From Prinia subflava (lineage: Eukaryota; Chordata; Aves; Passeriformes; Cisticolidae), in assembly GCF_021018805.1 (NCBI RefSeq), contig NC_086247.1, forward strand, positions 147,959,285-148,023,284: 64,000 nucleotides of DNA, written 5' to 3'. A model generated the notes under the pieces. It was not told the origin of the DNA. It made no database searches and saw only the letters and a program-made list of their open reading frames with translations. Made by a program: the position numbers and the translations under genes. This document shows positions 25,601-37,400 of the stretch, piece by piece. How positions within the stretch are numbered: the first letter of the stretch is position 1; each line of letters starts with the position of its first letter.

Positions 25601-27854
25601 GCATTTTCTTGTAATGCATATTCCTGTGCTATCCTGTGAAATAAATAATTTCATACATGAACATAAATTTGCAAGATTATACAATATTGTTGTTACAATA
25701 GCAATCAACCTAAAAATTAGTGCTTATAAATGGCTTAAAACTTTTGCTACAAAAGGCTACTAGAAGTAAAATAACATTGTCAGAGAGCTTTGTGCACTGT
25801 ATAGAGAAAACCTGGGACACAAAAAGGAGAAAAGCAAAACAGACTTTCCGTCTGAATCTGATTTTTTTTAGGCTTAAAAACAAAAAAGAAAGAGAAGGTA
25901 ATGTTCACTGTTCAGAGGATCTGCCTCATTACAGATTTGGAACATTGGTACTTGCTGGGGATTTATACAGAACTATCTTTTTCCTGTTTTCCATCTGTTA
26001 AACCACAGCTGTTCCCACGAAGAACTGCCCTACAGGGACACTGGACATCCTGTTCAGAGAATACATGCTAAGAAAAAACTTAAATCAAACAAAAAAAAGG
26101 GGTTTGTTTGCATTTTTTTTTAAATGCTCTATGACAGGGTGGTGTCTCATGAGAGAAGCACAAAGGGTGATTGCACTTACTGGGATCTGAGCTCTTTGCC
26201 TGTGATGAACAGACTGGTTTCCAGTGGGATTTTCCGGCTCTGTAGTAATTATATTGGGTGGAGAAAAGAAAGGGGGAAGGAAAAGCATGATATCAAGATA
26301 CTTTGGACATTTTCTTAATTAACTTTCTACAATAACATTTCCAAATAACAATCATATTTAGAGGGTTATGGATTGACATACATAGAAGTAATTTCCAGTT
26401 CTGCGTTTGCTATACTGCTAAAAATAAGCATTATAACAGCAGAATATTCAGAATTAAATAAATCTAAATTCAGAACCAAACAATTTAAATTATTTTAATT
26501 ATGCGCCTCCAATCTTAACTGTGCTTTGCAATTATGCCACTCACCTGTGACTGGCTAAGTCATGATTAATTCCTATTAGTGTCTCTGGTCCCAGATTAGA
26601 TAAACTGGAATTTTAAATTAATTCAGTCCTCTATTTGCCCAGCAGCACTATAAAGTAGAATTATGAAACTATTTGGTTGTTGTAACTCCATGGCAATCAC
26701 TTGAAACTCTCTACCCTTTAGCCCAGGTAATTATTTTTCACTACAGGAGTATTTTATGCATGAAAATAGAAGTTGAAACCTGACTTCAAAAGGGCAAAAA
26801 TTAATTCAATTCTCTGTTGGAGAAGCTTTTAGGAGCCTGCTCTAGAAGGTTGAGCTTTGGAATGGGCTGCCCAGGAGGTGCTGGAATCTCCATCCCTGGA
26901 AGTGTTCAAGAAACAAGTGGGAGAGGCACGGAGAGCCACGGTTCAGTTCACAAGGCAGTGGCTGGTAAAGGTTGGACTCGATGACTTTGGAGGTCTTTTC
27001 CAACCTTAATGATTCTGTGACTCTGTAATTCTATGAAGGGAACAGGTGAGTGCCATCACAGCAGAAATTCCTGCTCTCATTTCCAAGTTCAAGTGATATT
27101 AATATGCTGAATCAACTTTGGGTATTCTACAGCTGAAGAAATACATCTCCTTCTTTATTGCTAATACAAGGAATTACATCAGAAGGAATCAAATCGAAAT
27201 AGACACTTAAATCTAATTTACCTTTCTTAATTGCAAGATTATTTGCCATTAAATCCTAAAGGGAAAAATTACTCATCTCCTCAATATTATATTCCTTTGC
27301 CATGATATTCCCACATACCTGGGAAACTAAAATATGTAATTGCCCTCTTCCCATTTTTATACACCTGACACAGATCACTCATACAAAACACCTGAAAAAG
27401 TTGTGTGAAAATATCTGCACAGACACCTATCCAGAACTCAAACCTCAAAGTAAAGCTACTTATGCAGACTTTTCTGCAGTGTTACTCACTTTCCTACGAG
27501 GCAGATATATATCAAGTCTTGCAATCCCAGTCACTTTAAAATTCTCATTTCCTGTCCCACGCTCAATTGCTTTACACCGGATTTCTTCCAGCATATTCTC
27601 TGTATCATTCTCATTGATATTCAGCTTGGATGAATATTTTTGTACAAGCTCCTGAGAAAATGAGAAGAAAAACCGGGAAAATGCACCAGCAGTACAACGT
27701 GGAAGATGTATGACATCAACTCGGAGAAAATATTTACCTTCATCTCTTCACCAGCTTCTTTTTTTTCATTTGTATATGGTGGCTTCCACAGCTGAATTTT
27801 GTCCTCTCTTAAGCAGCTTGTCAGTTTTGCTATCAAATACTTCTTTTGCGCCAT
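16485..27854 (-). CDS. NUB1: NUB1, NEDD8 ultimate buster 1, complete
   Basis: Fourteen coding exons, listed separately, join to 1836 nt: 611 codons plus TAA. Phase is continuous at every junction. Human NUB1 is 601 or 615 residues. NUB1 binds NEDD8 and FAT10 (UBD) and carries them or their conjugates to the 26S proteasome. Visible parts are: MAQKKYL start; N-terminal helical region with [14 protein letters not shown]; ubiquitin-like region about 80-155 ([21 protein letters not shown]); charged coiled coil about 160-198; helical repeat region about 220-360 ([13 protein letters not shown]); and three UBA domains near 373-411 ([14 protein letters not shown]), 429-464 ([13 protein letters not shown]) and 488-527 ([13 protein letters not shown]). 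Between UBA1 and UBA2 is a basic patch (RAKRRQR), a possible nuclear signal. The acidic C-terminus carries [16 protein letters not shown]. Three UBAs match the long isoform. It is convergent with WDR86, as in human 7q36. Confidence 0.97.
17257..17449 (-). CDS. NUB1: NUB1 coding exon 13 (UBA3)
   Basis: 193 nt with acceptor cctgcag and donor gtgaga. It contains the third UBA ([18 protein letters not shown]) and a Ser-rich linker, ending in phase 1. Confidence 0.95.
18000..18043. repeat. 21-bp direct repeat, two copies
   Basis: Unit agtacacacaaattacatgtt is repeated exactly, back to back, in a NUB1 intron. Confidence 0.9.
18207..18302 (-). CDS. NUB1: NUB1 coding exon 12 (acidic linker)
   Basis: 32 codons with acceptor cttgcag and donor gtaagc. 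[19 protein letters not shown] contains a run of five GAT codons, then the start of UBA3 (SQESIEQ). Confidence 0.95.
18589..18735 (-). CDS. NUB1: NUB1 coding exon 11 (basic patch, UBA2)
   Basis: 49 codons with acceptor ttgcag and donor gtaagt. It encodes the basic patch [11 protein letters not shown] and the second [21 protein letters not shown]. Confidence 0.96.
19622..19774 (-). CDS. NUB1: NUB1 coding exon 10 (UBA1)
   Basis: 51 codons with acceptor atccag and donor gtgagg. It contains [19 protein letters not shown] and [15 protein letters not shown], the first UBA domain. Confidence 0.96.
19935..20042 (-). CDS. NUB1: NUB1 coding exon 9
   Basis: 36 codons with acceptor cctag and donor gtaaga. 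It encodes [19 protein letters not shown] and on to AAEYIQK. Confidence 0.95.
20398..20584 (-). CDS. NUB1: NUB1 coding exon 8
   Basis: 187 nt. It encodes [19 protein letters not shown], then [19 protein letters not shown] and on to HERLIDIK. The donor is gtatgc. The acceptor ttttgcag directly adjoins an 11-bp tandem repeat that supplies its pyrimidine tract. Confidence 0.96.
20589..20702. repeat. 11-bp minisatellite, about ten copies
   Basis: Unit aaaaataaaac repeated with almost no variation. On the minus strand it is a T-rich array ending just before the NUB1 acceptor ttttgcag at 20585. Confidence 0.97.
21553..21659 (-). CDS. NUB1: NUB1 coding exon 7
   Basis: 107 nt with acceptor ctctag and donor gtaaga. 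It encodes [19 protein letters not shown] and [12 protein letters not shown], ending in phase 2. Confidence 0.95.
23042..23130 (-). CDS. NUB1: NUB1 coding exon 6
   Basis: 89 nt with acceptor tttcag and donor gtaggt. It encodes [19 protein letters not shown] and ends in phase 0. Confidence 0.95.
24629..24811 (-). CDS. NUB1: NUB1 coding exon 5
   Basis: 183 nt with acceptor ttttgcag and donor gtaagt. It encodes [19 protein letters not shown] and then a Glu/Lys-rich coiled coil ending KGLEILAER. Confidence 0.96.
25563..25633 (-). CDS. NUB1: NUB1 coding exon 4
   Basis: 71 nt with acceptor ttcacag and donor gtatgt. It encodes [19 protein letters not shown] and QLDLG in the ubiquitin-like domain, and ends in phase 1. 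Confidence 0.94.
26181..26239 (-). CDS. NUB1: NUB1 coding exon 3
   Basis: A short exon of 59 nt with acceptor actacag and donor gtaagt. It encodes [19 protein letters not shown] plus two bases of a Gln codon, the start of the ubiquitin-like domain. It is too short to show as an open frame and was found by matching the family. Confidence 0.94.
26855..27037 (+). mobile_element. CR1 3' fragment
   Basis: tgggctgcccaggaggtgct, ccctggaagtgttcaag and ttggactcgatgactttgg, ending with the CR1 octamer-like tail attctgtgactctgtaattctatg in NUB1 intron sequence. Confidence 0.85.
27490..27651 (-). CDS. NUB1: NUB1 coding exon 2
   Basis: The acceptor is tctcag and the donor gtgagt. 54 codons include [16 protein letters not shown] and [11 protein letters not shown], in phase 0. 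Confidence 0.96.
27738..27854 (-). CDS. NUB1: NUB1 coding exon 1 (start codon)
   Basis: ATG at 27854-27852 opens [18 protein letters not shown] and the exon ends EEMK before the donor gtaaat. The start matches the family start MAQKKYL. The 39 codons end in phase 0. Confidence 0.96.
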
Positions 27855-29849
27855 TCTTTTCAAATAAAAACACAGCTGGAATGGAAAAGAGTGAAAAATA
27901 AACAATCTTTTATTATAGCTTTCCTGTAGTGAGATATTATGCTTCCCAAGAAGTCTAAGTGACCACTTATTTTGGAATTCTGGAATAAATTATGAGTATT
28001 AAATGCATTCCATGCAATTTGGTGGGCAGGGGAAACTGAGGCCAAACTATGAAAAAAAAATGGGGGAAAGAAATTATTGAAAAGAGGGTGAAATTTGGAG
28101 TAGAACTTACAAGGGCCCTGCCATTTCAAGACAAACCTCTTCCTATCCCCTCATGTGAACTAAGATTGCAGAAAGTGTCAATACATCAAAATTGACAATT
28201 CAGTTGTTCTGCCCTGCTCTGGATGCAGCTGCTCAATCCACCACTTCTGATTCAGCTCAGACAAAAACTCAGGAAACTCTGAGTTTGTGAGCCTGCCCCT
28301 GGGAAAGAACCAAACACCCCAAAAAGCAGGGAAGCTACACAGAGGGCAAGGAAAGGAGGGTGCAGAGGTCTCAACAGAACAAAACAAATTCTTAAGTGTA
28401 TGATAAGGCATGGGAGAGTTGTGGCTCTTGGACACTGGGAATCATATGGAAAATATCCTTTAAATTACACAGAAAAGCATTTAAAATGTTGGCATAGATG
28501 CACTAAGGTGGCCATGAAATTTGATTAATAAGTTTCACTTTTCTATCAGAGTGATTTCCATCTTTCATTTTTGTTTATTGGCACAAAGCTCTCAGGAAAA
28601 AGGGAAGAGCTCCCCCAGCTTCAAAAACTGCTCCTGGCTCAGAAAAACACTATTTGAGGGGAGAAAAAAATTAGGCAAATGTCTGATAGGTGGCAAGTTT
28701 ACCGGTCAGCCTTACCTCAAGCCTGGCTTTACTGAGCTACAAAGAATTCCCTGGAAGCTGCACTGACAACAGTCTGCTCTAAACAGGAGTCAGAGGGATG
28801 AACTGGGGAGTGGATGGCTTAACAACCCTTCCAGTGGGATGCTGCAATGTGCACAGTGTCTGGCAAAATTAGCAGAGACAAACAGACATTCCTTTTCCTG
28901 CTGGGATGTCGCTACTATTATTTTAGAGCCAAGGCAAACAATGGCTTTTACAAAGCTAAAAGTGACAAAATTGCTCAATTTTCAAAACATTGCACTGTAG
29001 CTATTAATGTAGCTTTCCCCCTTTCCCAAATCACACCAGGGAATTCTTATGAACAGCTTATAACCATAATTTCCCCATTTTTAAGTTATGCTGAAGTTAT
29101 TTATTACAATTCTACATAACATTTACAAAAAAATTGTCATGGTTTTGGGTCACCCAGATAAAACTTAAAATTGCAATTGATGCTTAAGACTAAGAATTGT
29201 AAATACTGACATTTATAAACTGGTCAGTCATCTGTTTATCAATACTATAGCTTGGTAAGTTTGTGATTTCTAATTAAGTGATCGAAACAGGAAACAATAC
29301 TGCAGTCTACAATTAAACTTATTCTTACAAACTGTCTATTTAAAAAACAACCTTTGCTTTCAAACACAAAACCTATGATTTTATATGCAACATTTCTAAC
29401 ACTTACAATAAATTCCATCACTAAATTGCATTAGAATCCACAGCAAAAACATTTGTGACTTACTCTTCCATCAGCCATGAAATGCCACAAGCACTCCTGA
29501 CGCAATTTCACTTTCGGTATGAGTTTAAAGGGACTTTCTCAAAACTCATGTGAGTAAAAAACGGGGGTATTTCCCCAGAAACACTCCGAATGCAAGACTC
29601 AGCTTTTGTAAATAACATGTCATCCTCTAAGGCCAGATTGCCTTATACGTGAAATAAAACAAGTGGAGAAGTAAGACGCGTGACATAAGATGCAGCAAAA
29701 GGCAAACTGTCGATGGAAGGAACAGGGGATTGTCAGAATGGTTGGGTAACAAAGCAGGACACATCAATTTTCCCTAAAAGGGAGGCAAGCACAGCTCTGA
29801 CGTTTCTCCGCGGCTGACGGAGGGGAAGCACTGAAGCGGCGTCATGAGC

Positions 29850-30290
29850 ACACCACAGGGACTGCAGCCCCATCCCTGCGGGCCCGGGGTGCCCGGGCAT
29901 CCTCCTCCCTCCCCAGGAGCACATCCAGCGCCTCCCGAGCCCGGGCAGCGCCGCCACCGCCACTCCCCCGCTGTCACCGCGGCGGGCTCAGCACGGCCCG
30001 GCCTCGGGCACCCACCTGCGCCCCGCGGGGTCGGCACGGCCGCTGCCGGGGGAAGCTCGGGGGCGACGCGGCTGCTCCCCGAGCTGCTTCCCGGGAGGGA
30101 GGGAGGCTCGGGCCGCTGTCCCTGAGGGAGAGGCTCGGGAGCGGCTCCTACGGCAGCCCGGAAGGCCCAGGGACTGCGGTGTGACGTGCGCGGAGCCGCG
30201 CCCCGCCCGCCATGGCCGCGCCCTGCCCTCGCTGTGAGGCGAGCGCGCCGCAGGACGCGCGCTGAGGCGGAGTTCGTTTCAGGCAGGCTG
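29850..30290 (-). promoter_or_regulatory. NUB1: NUB1 CpG-island promoter
   Basis: Strongly GC- and CpG-rich stretch in AT-rich surroundings at the 5' end of NUB1, containing the putative first exon and donor. No TATA box was seen. Confidence 0.75.
30017..30200 (-). other. NUB1: NUB1 non-coding first exon (probable)
   Basis: Inside the CpG island, a donor (gcgcag followed by gtgggtgcc on the minus strand) ends a candidate 5' UTR exon at about 30016/30017. The coding start is in the next exon, 2.2 kb downstream. The transcription start is a guess. Confidence 0.6.
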
Positions 30291-30341
30291 TGCTGTGGTG
30301 TGCGGTCTCTGCATGCTTTCAAGCCTAGTGAAAAAGAAAGG

Positions 30342-30612
30342 AAGCACAGAGTCACAGCATCAGTGAGGCTGGAAAAGAGCTCTGAGGTCATCGAGTGTGA
30401 CATATGACGGGACACCCCCATGTCAACCTGACCACTGCACTGAGTGACGTGTCCCGTCTTTATCCTTAAACATCTCCAGGGACCGTGACTCCACCAACTC
30501 CCTGAGCTGCCTGTTCCAGTGTCTAATCATACTTTCCATGAAGAAATTCCTCCAAATATTTAACCAAAAGCTCCCCTAGCACAGCTTAAGGCCTTGTCTT
30601 CTGGTCCTGTGG
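30342..30612 (-). mobile_element. CR1 3' fragment, antisense
   Basis: Antisense CR1: agagtcacagcatcagtgag, gctgcctgttccagtgtcta, gaagaaattcctcc and ggccttgtcttctggtcctg. It abuts a sense CR1 at about 30613. Confidence 0.75.
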
Positions 30613-30948
30613 AGATTTATCCCATCAATGTGTGTAAGTGCCTAAAGACGGGTGCCAAGAGCACGCACCAGGCTCTTCTTGGTGGTGCCCAGCAACAGGA
30701 CAAGAGCCAATGGGCAGAAATTGATGCACAGGAAATTCCATCTGAACATGAGGAACAACTTCTTCCCTGAGCAGTGGCCGAGCCCTGAACAGATTGCCCA
30801 GAGAAGCTGTGGAGTCTCCCTCACTGGAGATATTCCAGAACCATCTGGACACAACCCTGTGCCATGTGCTCTGGGATAGCCCTGCTTGAGCGAGGACCTG
30901 GGACCAGATGGTCACTGTGGCCCCTTCCAACCTGACCCGTTCTGTGAG
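30613..30948 (+). mobile_element. CR1 3' fragment, sense
   Basis: ctcttcttggtggtgcccag, aacatgaggaacaacttctt and gattgcccagagaagctgtg, ending ccccttccaacctgacccgt tctgtga. It joins the opposite-strand CR1 on its left and a 30-bp minisatellite on its right. Confidence 0.8.
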
Positions 30949-30950
30949 AC

Positions 30951-31092
30951 ATAACCCATGAAACAACAACTTACAACTACATAACCCATGAAACAACAAC
31001 TTACAACCACATAACCCATGAAACAACAACTTACAACCACATAACCCATGAAACAACAACTTACAACCACATAACCCATGAAACAACAACTT
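30951..31092. repeat. 30-bp minisatellite, about 4.7 copies
   Basis: Unit ataacccatg aaacaacaac ttacaaccac, nearly perfect; it starts at the 3' end of a sense CR1. Confidence 0.97.
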
Positions 31093-31144
31093 TCTAAGTG
31101 ATGTCCAGATTTAGAAAAATAAATTAATTGTTGGTAGAATTGCC

Positions 31145-31666
31145 GTGTAAAGGTTTAGGGCTCGACAGGTTTCATCGATCTCAGACCTTGGGGAAGGTTA
31201 ACAAAGCTTGGGAAGAAGGAGCTACTACTGATAGTGGATACAAAGAATGCAGAATTTACAGGCCACGAGGGCATTTGGCAGAACTCCCAAGATAAGGAAG
31301 AAACAAATAAAACAAACTCAGTAACTGTGTTGAAATCAGCTCCAACTGGGTAAAAGGTAATTCTGGCAGGGACACATCACAAATACTGACCCAAGAAACC
31401 CACAGACTCAAAAGATGAGAAAGTACTTATTAGCATCAGAAGCGAGAGAATTATTAACAGTAGAAAATAGAATACTAATTAATAAAAGAACTATCTAACT
31501 TGTAGCAGATGAACAATAATGGCTTTGTTTGCTAAAGTGTATAAATAGTAAAAAGTTTTGATAGTGGGTGGGCTTGATTTGTGGAAGACCACCAGCACCC
31601 AGGTTTATACAACTCTGAAATAAATAATGTCTCTCTCAAACTTGTAATTATTGGCTTGTTGCACAC
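31145..31666 (+). mobile_element. Probable solo LTR (endogenous retrovirus)
   Basis: A roughly 0.5-kb block with a TATA-like tataaata at 31540-31547, AATAAA at 31619-31624 and an end ttgttgcaca, spaced as in an LTR promoter and polyadenylation region. No coding sequence and no clear target duplication were found, so the edges and class are uncertain. Confidence 0.45.
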
Positions 31667-33570
31667 CAGTTAATGAATCCAGTTCTGTGACAACAGCAGG
31701 AGCTTCTGGCTCCAGAGTATCTGATGGCTCATCCCTGGGACGTGGTGGGGGTCCCCAAGGCTGCCTCAGAGACTGTCCCTCTGAGAGTGGCTGGAGCTGG
31801 GTTGGGGTTGGAGCATTCTGCAGCCACCTCTCACCTGACACCTCTGTGTGTGTGAGGCAGAAGTGTGCAGGTTGGGGTTTTTTCTGTATTTTTTGAAGGC
31901 AGCAGTGTTGTGCCTAAAATTTATCATGGGAGTTTATGTTTCCCTGTCAGTTGTGGGGCTGTCAGAAGTTAACCTGGGTTCAGAGACTGGGCTGGAAGAG
32001 AACACGAGGGGTGTGGAAAACCTGATGCTAAACCCCACCTGGTGCTGAACACCACCTCAGGCTGACTGTGGCTCAGTGTCACTTCTGGTCCCCAAAATGT
32101 CCTGGAATGGGAGCAGGGTGGGAGGCTTCAGGGATTTGCCTGTACAACATGGGTTGCTCTATACTGTGCTTTGTATTTGAGGTTCTCAGGGGGTTGGGGC
32201 TTGTTCCTGGAATGTTTTTGGTGCCTGTAAAAGACATAAACTTTTCTTTTAATGGGTAACCAGTTACAAGTAACTCATGTGGGCTATTTCTTTCATGTGA
32301 TCAGCAGCATGTTGTCCCAGCAGCAAAGGGATTTAATTCTATTTTACTCTATTTTATTTATGTATGACTGCAATAATTGCTCAGCAGTGTGATTTATTCT
32401 AGAATGGATGGACCAGCAGGATGGTCCTAACATTTTCTTTAGGAACTCAGGCAAACTACTATGAGGGAGCTTTGGAGATGGGAACCTCAGAGGGATCATG
32501 GGCTTGTGAACAAGACACTGAACTAGAATTTCAGGATTCCATGTTCCCCCATGTGCATAAATCAGTCAGGCTTGCCTACTGATAAACTCACAGTAAACTT
32601 GCTTTATGGCAGTCTTGAATTCAGTGCTGAAACTGGTTACATCTGTGGTGACAGTGATGACAGCTCCTGCCCATGGTGGCCAAACATGAAGAAGTTAACA
32701 GGGAAGGTTTGGCAGATCAGGTGCCCTTCAGAAGTGAGACTTTCTAATATTTGAAATTTTGGGCTTTTTTCTTATTTTCTGTTTCATTTTCACTACAGCT
32801 GCTTTAGGAAAAGACACGTAATTTTCTCTTGAAATAGCAACTTTTAGTTAGTTAGTTAGTATAGCAACTTTTCTCATTACTTCACTAACAAGTGAAAACT
32901 TACTGAAAATACTCTTTCATAATGTCCTTGGAAATTAAATGGAAAGATTCTCCAAAGGAAAAATGCATTTTCTAAATTAGTTCCAGTCAGTACAAAGCAC
33001 AGTAATATGCTAGAGAAGCCTGAGGAAAGGACAAAGTGTTGGTATGAAAGAGTTTACAAAGGAGTTAGTTACTTAGTCCATGCATAAACCTGCACTGACT
33101 TTAAAACCAAGGTTTTCAAGGTCTATGTTTAATTAAGATAACTAAATCAATCAAAGGACAATGAAGTATTTGAAGTATTTCCTTCCAGGTAATTTCTTGT
33201 TTCATGTGGACTAATTGTTATCTAGTATTTTTCCCTGTTATACCTATTAGGTATATCTATGTTTTACCTTTTTTTCCCTTCCTAATCATTCTTTAAATAC
33301 TGAACTACTGTGAAGAAAAAAAACCAAATACTATGTTGTCCCATGGCTACACATTATGAAATGGGGAGACATTTCCCATCTCCAATTTTTGTCAAGGCTA
33401 CATTTGAAAAAGAGATCTGTCTGAACAGTTGCAGCCAGAAGTGGTGATACAGAGCTCCTGTTTGTGTCATTGAAAAGCACCTGCAGGAGAGGGTCTCCTC
33501 CCTCTAAAGATCTTGCAGAAGGGGAGACCTCATTAGTTTTCTAATGAAACACTTGGAATAGATGGGAACC
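31667..33570. other. Intergenic, nothing recognised
   Basis: Between the LTR-like block and the 3' flank of the C9orf152-like gene. Open frames are short and unsupported. Confidence 0.5.
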
Positions 33571-33654
33571 AAAAGTATATTATGATAAAATTTATGTATA
33601 AGAAAGGAATAATATTTACTAAGTCTCATTACAACAATAGAAATAAGCAGAGGT

Positions 33655-33660
33655 TTTATT
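33655..33660 (-). promoter_or_regulatory. Polyadenylation hexamer of the C9orf152-like gene
   Basis: AATAAA on the minus strand about 220 bases after the stop. The equivalent position in the duplicate near 42.59 kb reads aatacaa and is no longer a canonical hexamer. Confidence 0.5.
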
Positions 33661-33877
33661 AATTGATTTTAAAAATACATCAGAAATTACCTTGAATATC
33701 TTAAAAGTGAATGATGAAAATTATAAAGATATTAAAGATTATATAGTCAGAATCTTCCATGGCTAATAAAAGTAGTAGACTCTCAGCAGGTCGATCCATA
33801 TAACTAGGAAGACTACTTTGCTATTTTAAGTTTTAGTCAAGTTTTGGCTAAGTTTTAGGTATTACTGAATATCTTCA

Positions 33878-34446
33878 TTATGAGACATACAACCCAAGCC
33901 TCCTTGCAGCTTCAGAAATTCTGGGCCCTTTCCTGTTTGGGAAAGGGTAAAAGTTCAGTTTGTTGCAGGCTGCCATGCATTTTGTGTCAGAACTCTGCTG
34001 ATGATCCCAAAGTGCTGCAGTGGCTGATTTCAGAGGAGGCTTTTGGCAGGAGCTTGAGATGTTGCAGCCGTTCTCTTTGGTGAGAGTGTTCCACACGCCT
34101 GCGCTTCCCAGCTGCCTGAGCTCAGACAGTTCACTTGCTCCTGCTGATTCCTTGGTCTGTGATGTGTCGTTTGCCTTTGAAATCAGTCTCTGGTTGTCAA
34201 AACTCCATGGTGTGCTGCTGCAGTGGGGAAGATGGCAGGAATCTCCCTGTCCCGGGGCCTGCCGCAGGCGGTGAGCTCCCAGGTGGACACGCCACAGAAA
34301 GTCGTCTTCTGAGTTGCCACTGGTGGTTGTCTCCAGTGTGACCTTCCTGACAGGGGTGTCTCCTCTACATGACTTTGACCTTTTAACTTTCTTATTAATT
34401 AGAACGGGGTTGACCATTGATTCTGGCAGAACAGATTCATATCCAC
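33878..34446 (-). CDS. C9orf152-like last coding exon
   Basis: The acceptor is ccctgcag at 34448/34447. The exon encodes GYESVLPESMVNPVLINKKV, a variable Ser/Arg-rich middle, and the conserved C-terminal FYPFPNRKGPRISEAARRLG, with TAA at 33880-33878. Its last 265 bases recur almost unchanged at 42783-43047. Confidence 0.82.
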
Positions 34447-37400
34447 CTGCAGGGGAAATACATTTGTGCATGTTACTATGGTGGCAAAAATCGAGGGTAT
34501 GATTTCTGCAGCATAAACTCATCTGAAATGCTTTGACATCAGTTTTAGCTGTGCTCTTTCTCTCAGTGGCTGAGAGTAGTGCAAGTTCTTTTGATGCCAG
34601 GTTAATGAGCAGACCTACTTTGTGCTTGGTTTTGCAGTTCTAAGGGCATAAATGGTATCCTAGTTTTAGTCAAATGAAAATGGAAATTTATCAAGACAAT
34701 ATTGATCTAACTGGTACTCTAAGACTCATTAACAGCACAGATTGAGAATTGACTTTCAGTAATTAATTGCTTGTAAGCAAAAGTTCTTAAGGTGAGTAGG
34801 GACTTGCTCAGGGTGTTGGCAAGTGCTGTAATTTGAAAGACAAAAATGTTCTGTTTGATACTGTTTGAAGTTTGTATTCACAGCTTAATAATATTGTGAC
34901 TATTTCCAGATGAAACAAGTTGTGAATGTCTTCTTCTTCTTAATTAGGGATCATTAACATTACAGGCCTGTATCTTAATATTTTACTGCAATTTTACTAT
35001 TCCAGTCAGTATAAATTGTGTAAATAGCTTATCACACTAGTGTTACCTGAATGATAACTTAGAGGAATCTGCTTCCTCTGTGAAAGCTATAGAGTAGCTG
35101 TAACAGTTGGAAGTCTCCTTTTTATTTTTTTGTTCTTCTACCCCTATAGCTTAATTTCTAAAGCACTATGAAAATTATTGTTAAAAATGTTTAAGATATT
35201 AGGGACAGAAATGCTAATGCTACTTTAATTACATGTAGCAGTCATCAAATTGCTGGACATGAATGGTTTTCTGTGTGCTGAAAAGGAATAGAAACTGATC
35301 TATTACATTAAAGATGATCCACTGACACTAATGAAATATACTTCAGTTGGTATAAATATAATTTAAAGTAGGGGTTGTGCAGAATGCTGGCATTATTTAC
35401 AGGGTTGACTTGTAGTGATTTTGTCTGTTGCAGTATAAGTTCTGAAACACATTAAGAGGAAAAAAGTAGACTTAGAAGAGTGCTGATTATATTTTGAGTG
35501 TCTCTGGACAACTGTTTTAAAAGGATTGTAACCCTGAATTTGAAATGAAGTTAGTCTGAGTAGGATGCTGCCTGCACAAAACCCCAACAGCACAACCTCT
35601 GCTTTATAGCTGCCTTTTGTGCCATCTTTAGGAATAAGTATTAGGAGATGTCAGACCCAGCTGATTTACTGGCAGTAAATGAATCTGTACAACAGGGATT
35701 TTGCTAAGCAAGGGCTTTCACTGTTGCCTTTAGCTCCCAGTGCCAAAACAACAATCCCAGCATAATATCACAGAACTTTTTCTGCTCCTTGGCCGTGAAG
35801 GGTTAATCTGATAAGAGCTGTTTTGCAGCAGGGCTAGGAGGGAGAAACGTGTCAGGCCACACTGGCTCTCGTGCCGTGTTACCAGGAGAAAGGAGACTGA
35901 GGCACGTGCAGAGCTTTGGGATACAGGTGTGTTTGTGCATCCATCTGTACAGTGAGGTGTGTTAACAGAATTTCTTAGGGTGACACCACTTCGAGAGATT
36001 AGAGCACACAGTTCTCTACCATGCAACAGTGAGAATCAAAGTTATGACTGGACCTCATCCAAGAAATAGAGCTGAGCTTGGCTGGCTACAAAAAGGTCCA
36101 CGTGCAAATCAGAGCCCTGTGTGTTCTGCAGAACAAGCTGTGAAAACCAGGGCTTGTTCTCTGTATGTGAGAGAAAAACCAAGAGAGAATGGAACTGAGA
36201 GACTGAGGTGAAGCACCTTTGCATGTTCTTGTGGTGTTAACTGTGCTCTTGGGTGGCCTGACATTGATAGGCAGCATCAGAACATCTAGAACCTTATGAA
36301 CTGGTCGTCAGAATAATTATGATCTGTCTTGAGCTGATCAGAAAGTTCAGAGTGACAAATCTAGTCCAGTTTTAATAGTGTGCACTGGTTTTGAGTTCAA
36401 GGTTGATTTGATTCCTTGCTTGGCTACAGCTGCAGCACACAAAGTTGAGCAATGACCTTGGATAGAAATGTGATAGTCCTGAACCACTGGGTGTTGAATC
36501 AACACACCTCGAACACTGTCCAAACTTCTCAAGAAAGCTGCAATTATACAGACCTTTCTTTCTGTTTTCTGTATTTTCTTTTTCTCCATGTAAATTGTGT
36601 ATTATAGCCTTGTTGCAGAGTTGTTTACCATCTGGCCATATGCTGTCAGCATTAATAGATACTTTTAAGATTTTGGAGTGGCACAAGTTAATCTTATTCT
36701 CAAGTTAGCTTGGGAAATACTTGGAAGAGATTTCTGCAGTCAGAGCCCCAGTATTTATTCTGTTGTGACTGCATGTGCTGAATACTCCCACTTAATTCCT
36801 AAAGTAAATACTGTTTTTCAGCTTCTTAGCCAACAAGTAATGAATACATTACTGTATTATCCCCTAACTGGTGCCTTTCAAATCTTGTCATGGTCTTTGT
36901 TCTCACATAATCAGGAGTGGGCAGAAGCATGAGTGTGGCTGTATGTATTGGGGAAGAAACAGAACAAAGTTGTTTTCATGTGACTTGGTTACTAACCCCT
37001 CTGTCGAAAAATAAGAAACTTAGAGTGTCTTAAATTCTGTTTAAAGGTCCACAGTTTTGTGACTACTGCACACAGGAAGAGACATAAAAAGCTAGAAGTC
37101 CTCCAGAAAACTTGGAATTACCATTCCAACGTGATGCAACAAACCTACAGTGCTCAAAATCCCTGTGGTTACATGGAGGGACAGCTGCTCTGCCAGGCAG
37201 GAGCAAAGCAGGGTTTTACTGGTAAGAACAAAGACCTTTGGCAGGGATTTCTAAGACCACGAGGGACTGAAGGTGCTCTCCTTCCATGAGGGTTTGTGTG
37301 TCTGGCCTTTGAGCTTTGTGTGTGTATGGGGTTTGTGGTGGTGCTGTTGTTTTCACCCCTTTCCCAGCACAGCCATAATTTTGCCCTCTAGGCAGGGAAG

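Noticed and set aside
29774..30421. 215-codon minus-strand frame over the NUB1 promoter
   Set aside because: It crosses the CpG island and an antisense CR1; Pro/Gly/Arg-rich composition is typical of a GC-island shadow.
30625..31089. 154-codon minus-strand frame with an LFHGLCGCKL repeat
   Set aside because: The repeats are a translation of the 30-bp minisatellite and the rest is antisense CR1.
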